From: Ornithomonoglobus_A sp034090805
GTDB lineage: Bacteria > Bacillota > Clostridia > UBA1381
Direction: 5' to 3'
Length of the DNA: 11,917 bases
Assembly (NCBI GenBank): GCA_034090805.1
Contig: JAXDRV010000064.1
Location: forward strand, 1-11,917
In this document: one piece after another, positions 8,440-11,917 of the stretch
Numbering within the stretch: the stretch's first letter is position 1
How the letters are laid out: each line of letters begins with the position of its first letter
Translations under genes and position numbers: made by a program
The notes under the pieces: generated by a model
What the model was told of the DNA's origin: nothing
What the model saw: the letters and a program-made list of their open reading frames with translations, nothing else
The model's database searches: none

Positions 8440-9291
8440 TTATCCCTTGACCGCACCTTCCGTAATTCCTGTAATAAAGAATCTGTTAAAGAAAATATAG
8501 GCGCTCAGAATCGGAAGAAGTGTTATAACACATCCTGCCATCATCAAATTCCATGATGATGCCGCCTCGCCCGAATTTTTCAGTGCCATAAGTCCCACTA
8601 TAAGAGTCTGCTGTTCGGGGCGGGATATTGTAAATAATGTAGGCATCAGATATTCGTTCCACGAACCGTTAAATGCCAAAAGTCCGACCGTTGCCATTAT
8701 AGGCTTTAGCAGCGGCAGAATAATCTTAAAGAATGTTCCGAATAATCCGCAGCCGTCTATGCTTGCCGACTCATCAAGCGAACGGGGCAGCGTTTCAATA
8801 TAACTCTTAACAAGATATATATTTACTATACCGCATCCGAAAAGCTTCATGAAAAGCAATCCGTTAATTGAATTTGCAAGATTAAGCTTACCGAGAATCT
8901 CAAACTGAGGGTATATTGTGATACTGCCGAAGCTTACAAACATTAGTGCCGAAAATATCGCAAACAATAGTTTTTTCCCCGGAAAAGCGTATCGTGCAAA
9001 AACAAATGCGGTGATTGAGGATGTCAAAAGCGTTATAAGTACGGATAAAACGGTATAGTACACGCTGTTTACAAGCATACGTCCGATGTTTATAAATTGT
9101 GATGTCCATATGTTTGTAAAATTTTCAACAGTCGGCGCCATAGGCAGAAATCTGTCCGGATATGCCAGAATTTCCGAATTCGTCTTGAAAGAACAGGAAA
9201 TCATGTATACTATCGGTACAAGAGTTATAATCGCAAACAATGCCAATATTATAAAGGTTATTACATTGGATAATATATTTATTTTCTTCAT
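8440..9291 (-). CDS. Carbohydrate ABC transporter permease, LplC/MalG type (CUT1)
   Basis: 283 residues, the usual length for this family. It forms one half of the membrane channel for imported oligosaccharide. About six membrane segments are visible, the first at residues 10-33 and the last at about 250-272. The cytoplasmic EAA loop that docks the ATPase reads ESASIDG at 174-180 followed by ILP at 191-193, as expected for the family. The C-terminus FFITGITEGAVKG is typical of the LplC/YtcP branch. An AAGGAGG at 9299-9305 sits 7 nt before the ATG and overlaps the stop codon of the preceding permease gene, a sign of coupled translation. The partner is the permease at 9304-10251. Confidence 0.95.
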   Translation of the reverse strand: MKKINILSNVITFIILALFAIITLVPIVYMISCSFKTNSEILAYPDRFLPMAPTVENFTNIWTSQFINIGRMLVNSVYYTVLSVLITLLTSSITAFVFARYAFPGKKLLFAIFSALMFVSFGSITIYPQFEILGKLNLANSINGLLFMKLFGCGIVNIYLVKSYIETLPRSLDESASIDGCGLFGTFFKIILPLLKPIMATVGLLAFNGSWNEYLMPTLFTISRPEQQTLIVGLMALKNSGEAASSWNLMMAGCVITLLPILSAYIFFNRFFITGITEGAVKG

Positions 9292-9303
9292 TAAATAACC
9301 TCC

Positions 9304-10251
9304 TTAATATACATTTTTCAGCCTGTTGCTGAGTTTGCTGTAGCCTATGGCAATAAGGCACATAATAACGCTTGTTACAATGGAAAGAGCACATCCGTAT
9401 CCGATATTTACCGATTGCTCCGCAAAACCGGGCAAAAACTTTCCTGCCAAATATGACATAACGGTGTATGTACTACCGCCCGGAGCACCGCCCGTTGTTA
9501 CAAGAACATATTCGTTTGTATGAAGTGTACCGTTTATCGCCAACAGCAAAATTGTTGACATAACAGGCGAAATCATCGGCAGGCTTATATGGAAAAACTG
9601 CTGCAGCTTTGTTGCTCCGTCAATCGACGCCGCCTCGTACAGCTCATTCGGTACGTTTGAAAATGCGGCTATAAAATAAAGAACGTTCGTTCCGAAGGTA
9701 CACCACGCACTGCCTAAAGCAAGCACAAACATGGCTGTGTTTTTATTTGCAAACCATTCAATGGGCGCATCGATTATACCCACCTTTATAAGCAGCGCAT
9801 TGAACAAACCGAAATAATCAAAAATATTTGAAAATATTATACCTATGATAGCCACACTTACTACAGTCGGCATGAAATATATCGCTCTGAAAAGTCCTTT
9901 GCCTGCAATCTTTCTTTGCAGTAACAATGCCAAAATTAAAGCCACCGGAATTTCCATCGGCAGCTTATATAATGCGAACTTTATCGTATTAAGCCATACC
10001 TGCCAATATGTAGAGTCCTGCGTAAAAATCTTAATAAAATTGCTCCAGCCCACAAATCTTGTTTCCGACGGCGCACCTGTATAGTAAAACCATGCTTTCT
10101 GTGCCGCCCATCCCATCGGATAAAGCGTAAATACCAGCAGTCCCAAAATCGGAAAAGCAAGAACAATGTAGCACTGCAGCGTTTGCTTGCGGTTGAGTCC
10201 GCCGAGAGATTTTCTCGGCGAACTCAATTTATTTGTGCGATTTAATTTCAT
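9304..10251 (-). CDS. Carbohydrate ABC transporter permease, LplB/MalF type (CUT1)
   Basis: 315 residues from the ATG at 10251. A longer frame opens at 10293, but it would overlap the receptor gene, and the ribosome binding site at 10261-10267 points to 10251. A basic, polar N-terminal tail (residues 1-26) precedes six membrane segments, at about 27-47, 89-113, 120-142, 172-196, 228-242 and 283-303. The EAA loop is EAASIDG at 206-212 with SLP at 224-226, the docking site for a CUT1 ATPase. It pairs with the permease at 8440-9291, whose gene begins 12 nt after this stop. The first 60 nt of the coding region contain a 15-pair hairpin (10193-10227), in the part that encodes the cytoplasmic tail. 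Substrate is unknown. Confidence 0.94.
   Translation of the reverse strand: MKLNRTNKLSSPRKSLGGLNRKQTLQCYIVLAFPILGLLVFTLYPMGWAAQKAWFYYTGAPSETRFVGWSNFIKIFTQDSTYWQVWLNTIKFALYKLPMEIPVALILALLLQRKIAGKGLFRAIYFMPTVVSVAIIGIIFSNIFDYFGLFNALLIKVGIIDAPIEWFANKNTAMFVLALGSAWCTFGTNVLYFIAAFSNVPNELYEAASIDGATKLQQFFHISLPMISPVMSTILLLAINGTLHTNEYVLVTTGGAPGGSTYTVMSYLAGKFLPGFAEQSVNIGYGCALSIVTSVIMCLIAIGYSKLSNRLKNVY
10193..10227 (-). repeat. 15-pair hairpin inside the 5' coding region of the first permease
   Basis: In the plus strand, TTGAGT (10193-10198) and CGCCGAGA (10200-10207) pair with TCTCGGCG (10213-10220) and ACTCAA (10222-10227) around a 5-nt loop. The single interruption, 10199 against 10221, is a G-U pair in the minus-strand transcript but C-A in the complement. 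The RNA stem is therefore continuous over 15 pairs only in the sense strand. It covers nt 25 to 59 of the gene, codons 9-20. No U-run follows, so it is not an intrinsic terminator. Confidence 0.85.
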
Positions 10252-10260
10252 TATGTCAAA

Positions 10261-10267
10261 TCCTTTC
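10261..10267 (-). promoter_or_regulatory. Ribosome binding site deciding the 10251 start
   Basis: GAAAGGA in the transcript immediately follows the receptor stop codon (TAA at 10268-10270) and lies 9 nt before the ATG at 10251. The upstream ATGs of the longer frame, at 10293 and 10281, lie within the receptor coding region and lack such a site. Confidence 0.8.
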
Positions 10268-11641
10268 TTATCTTGCAACATTGTAATTTTCATCTATTGC
10301 AACAGACGGATCATAGTCCGGGTGGATTTCCTGATATGTCTTTATTCCGTCATTTCTCGCTTTCGTCCACTCGTCAAGCACCTGCTTGGTCGTCTTTGTG
10401 TTATCAGACCATACATGATTTATGAACTCCGTCGAAAGCTGCGGTGCTGAGGACGTATCCGTCTGCATCTTAATCGGAACAACCTTCGAAATATTGATAA
10501 TATCGGCAAATTCTTTCCAACCCTTGATTTCCTTATCAAACTTTACATCTTTAATTATATCGTATTTCCACGGCAATGCCGAACCCAGCTTATATTTTTT
10601 CTGCGCCAATTCATCGCTTGCAAACCATTTGTATACAAGCATAATCGCATCCGCTTTTTCCTCTGCCGACTGCGCATTTATGTACGATGTGTATCCGTAT
10701 GCCATACCCTGATAATACTTTTCATCCTTGTTTGTCGACGGCAGCGGCGCAACGCCCCAGTCGCATTTTGCCACAAACTGCTCATTAAATACCGCAGCAT
10801 CCCATGAAACCGCAAGTTTCATGCCTATGCCGCCCTCTGCAAATCTTGCTCTTGCCGGATCGTTATCCAGACTCTCACTGCCCGGATAGCAGCTGCCGTC
10901 ATCACGCATTCCGATAATTGCGTCAAGCACAGGCTGCAGCGATGAATAATCATACGTACCGGTTTTCGGGTTGTATCCGTCAAAATAGCCGGTTGCCGCC
11001 ATGGAGGAGTGTATTACATCAAAGTCAAACCACGGGCCCCACTTCATCGGGAATATAATTCCGAATTGCTTTTCCTGTACATTTGTAAGCTTCTTGGCAT
11101 CCTCTCTCATCTCGTCCCATGTTTCGGGCGGCTTAGCCTCTCCGTTTTCATCTACTATTCCCACTGCCTTAAACATATCCTTGTTGTAAACCAACGCATA
11201 AACCTGCGATGAATTCGGAATACAGTAGATTTTTCCGTTGTGCATATTTACACCCTCACGGCTCATCTCACGATACGGCTCAACAAGCTCCTTGCCGCCC
11301 GGCATATCCTCAATTGAAACAATCTGTCCCTTGTCAGCCATCTCAACAAGATTTCCTCCGAAGAAATCCGGTGCTTCGCCACCTGAACTGAGTGCTACTT
11401 GAACAGCCGACGAATCCTTCATCTGATAGTTGATAAATACGTCGTTCTCTTTTCCAGTTGTTTCGTTAAACTCGTTGATTAGCTGCTCCATAATCTTGGC
11501 ATCACCGCCGCCGCTCGTCCAGATATTTATCTCCGTAACTCCGCTGTCGGCAACATTGCCGCCCTTTTTGCATCCTGTTGCCGTTATGCAAGCGGAAACA
11601 GCAAGTGCAAGACTCATAATTTTTACTGTTCTTCTTTTCAT
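10268..11641 (-). CDS. Sugar-binding lipoprotein of the ABC transporter (family 1 extracellular solute-binding protein)
   Basis: 457 residues, normal for the family. It captures oligosaccharide outside the membrane and delivers it to the two downstream permeases. The N-terminus MKRRTVKIMSLALAVSACITATGC is a lipoprotein signal; the likely lipidated cysteine is C24, followed by a short KKGG spacer. The mature part starts with the typical strand EINIWTSGG (37-45). It continues with the family pattern GKIYCIPNSSQVYALVYNKDMF (136-157) and PPETWDEM (171-178). AAGGAG at 11654-11659 is 12 nt before the ATG, rather long but the only good site. It is the first gene of the visible operon, behind a highly structured leader. 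The gap to the permease ATG is 16 nt. No ATPase gene is present, as is common for CUT1 systems in Firmicutes that share an MsiK/UgpC-type ATPase. Confidence 0.95.
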   Translation of the reverse strand: MKRRTVKIMSLALAVSACITATGCKKGGNVADSGVTEINIWTSGGGDAKIMEQLINEFNETTGKENDVFINYQMKDSSAVQVALSSGGEAPDFFGGNLVEMADKGQIVSIEDMPGGKELVEPYREMSREGVNMHNGKIYCIPNSSQVYALVYNKDMFKAVGIVDENGEAKPPETWDEMREDAKKLTNVQEKQFGIIFPMKWGPWFDFDVIHSSMAATGYFDGYNPKTGTYDYSSLQPVLDAIIGMRDDGSCYPGSESLDNDPARARFAEGGIGMKLAVSWDAAVFNEQFVAKCDWGVAPLPSTNKDEKYYQGMAYGYTSYINAQSAEEKADAIMLVYKWFASDELAQKKYKLGSALPWKYDIIKDVKFDKEIKGWKEFADIINISKVVPIKMQTDTSSAPQLSTEFINHVWSDNTKTTKQVLDEWTKARNDGIKTYQEIHPDYDPSVAIDENYNVAR

Positions 11642-11653
11642 GATAAATTGTCA

Positions 11654-11659
11654 CTCCTT
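11654..11659 (-). promoter_or_regulatory. Ribosome binding site of the sugar-binding lipoprotein gene
   Basis: AAGGAG in the transcript, 12 nt before the ATG at 11641, in an A/T-rich unstructured stretch (11642-11681) between the last leader hairpin and the gene. Confidence 0.7.
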
Positions 11660-11681
11660 ATTTTTTATTATTTAATGACTG

Positions 11682-11739
11682 CTGAACAATTATGAAACGC
11701 AGCCGCATAGCGGCTTAAAAGCGTTTCATAATTGTTCAG
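11682..11739. repeat. Leader inverted repeat 1: 19-bp perfect stem with nested hairpin
   Basis: CTGAACAATTATGAAACGC at 11682-11700 is the exact reverse complement of 11721-11739. Between the arms, AGCCGC (11701-11706) and GCGGCT (11710-11715) form a nested 6-bp stem with a 3-nt loop, and five unpaired bases (11716-11720) make a bulge on one side. It lies 22 nt before the ribosome binding site of the receptor gene. Confidence 0.9.
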
Positions 11740-11778
11740 GTGCAAGGTTTTTTCATAAATATGAAAAAATTCTTGCAC
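11740..11778. repeat. Leader inverted repeat 2
   Basis: GTGCAAG (11740-11746) pairs with CTTGCAC (11772-11778), and TTTTTTCAT (11748-11756) pairs with ATGAAAAAA (11761-11769). A small internal loop (11747 against 11770-11771) and a 4-nt terminal loop interrupt the symmetry. It abuts repeats 1 and 3 without any gap. Confidence 0.85.
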
Positions 11779-11816
11779 CCCAAATAAATATTTTGCTCTC
11801 AAAATATTTATTTGGG
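11779..11816. repeat. Leader inverted repeat 3: 16-bp perfect stem
   Basis: CCCAAATAAATATTTT (11779-11794) is the exact reverse complement of 11801-11816, with a 6-nt loop GCTCTC. The distal arm contains the possible -10 element described separately. Confidence 0.9.
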
Positions 11817-11829
11817 CAGACTTTATCAA
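11801..11829 (-). promoter_or_regulatory. Possible sigma-A promoter of the operon
   Basis: On the minus strand, TTGATA (11824-11829, five of six bases of the -35 consensus) is followed after 17 nt by TATTTT (11801-11806, four of six bases of the -10 consensus). The -35 lies in the only 21-nt stretch of the leader not taken by hairpins, and the -10 lies in an arm of inverted repeat 3. Transcription would start near 11795, leaving repeats 1 and 2 in the mRNA leader. In such A/T-rich DNA a match of this quality can arise by chance. Confidence 0.3.
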
Positions 11830-11837
11830 TGCGAACT

Positions 11838-11860
11838 GTGTAAAATCTCTGATTTTACAC
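11838..11860. repeat. Leader inverted repeat 4: 10-bp perfect stem
   Basis: GTGTAAAATC (11838-11847) pairs perfectly with GATTTTACAC (11851-11860), with a 3-nt loop. It abuts inverted repeat 5 directly. No T-run follows on either strand that would make it a clear terminator of an upstream gene. Confidence 0.85.
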
Positions 11861-11890
11861 GAAAAATTTTGACAATAGTCATAATTTTTC
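11861..11890. repeat. Leader inverted repeat 5
   Basis: GAAAAATT (11861-11868) pairs with AATTTTTC (11883-11890). After one T/T mismatch (11869, 11882), TGAC (11870-11873) pairs with GTCA (11878-11881) around a 4-nt loop. Both neighbours abut it without a gap. Confidence 0.75.
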
Positions 11891-11915
11891 CAAATGCGAT
11901 TGAAAATCGCATTTG
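11891..11915. repeat. Leader inverted repeat 6: 10-bp perfect stem
   Basis: CAAATGCGAT (11891-11900) pairs perfectly with ATCGCATTTG (11906-11915), with a 5-nt loop. It ends two bases before the window edge, so the series may continue outside. Confidence 0.85.
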
Positions 11916-11917
11916 TT

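Noticed and set aside
11691..11726. TGAAACGC elements in inverted repeat 1 resemble half of a catabolite-control (cre) site.
   Set aside because: The cre consensus needs one more base between the A-run and CG, and the match does not hold over the full length.
11838..11860. Inverted repeat 4 as an intrinsic terminator of a gene beyond the window edge.
   Set aside because: The stem is A/T-rich and is not followed by a T-run on the minus strand. On the plus strand the next bases start another hairpin.

Overview
All six genes in this window are read from the minus strand, so transcription runs from high to low coordinates. They form what looks like one carbohydrate-uptake and degradation operon of an anaerobic Gram-positive bacterium, most likely of class Clostridia. 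The clues are AGGAG-type ribosome binding sites close to every start, a lipoprotein solute receptor, S-layer homology (SLH) surface anchors, a CUT1 sugar importer without its own ATPase, and base composition of roughly 40% GC judged by eye. Fibre-degrading gut clostridia with many SLH proteins (for example Monoglobus-like organisms) would fit, but the sequence alone does not fix the genus.

Layout in transcription order: (1) 11642-11917, a leader packed with back-to-back inverted repeats and a possible promoter; (2) 10268-11641, the sugar-binding lipoprotein; (3) 9304-10251 and 8440-9291, two membrane permeases of the LplB/LplC (MalF/MalG) type; (4) 5548-8373, a large secreted protein with three C-terminal SLH domains; (5) 2884-5532, a second large secreted protein with an N-terminal divergent SLH-like region and a beta-rich body of unknown function; (6) 1-2761, the first 920 residues of a multidomain secreted glycoside hydrolase of clan GH-A, cut off by the window edge. 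Gaps between genes are 12 to 122 nt.

Inferred joint role: the hydrolase cuts an unknown polysaccharide outside the cell. The two SLH proteins probably sit on the cell wall and may hold glycan or products near the cell. The lipoprotein and permeases import the oligosaccharides, with a shared ATPase expected elsewhere in the genome. No regulator and no ATPase are encoded here, and the substrate cannot be read from the sequence.

The most unusual content is nucleic-acid structure. Six inverted repeats occupy about 213 of 234 nt in the leader, three and three abutting without a gap. A 15-pair hairpin lies inside the first 60 nt of the first permease gene, and two more hairpins fill the gap before the hydrolase gene. 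In the coding-region hairpin and in the larger of the two before the hydrolase gene, the only non-Watson-Crick pairs are G-U in the mRNA and would be C-A in the other strand. This suggests they act as RNA, possibly setting unequal expression of receptor, permeases and enzyme from one transcript.
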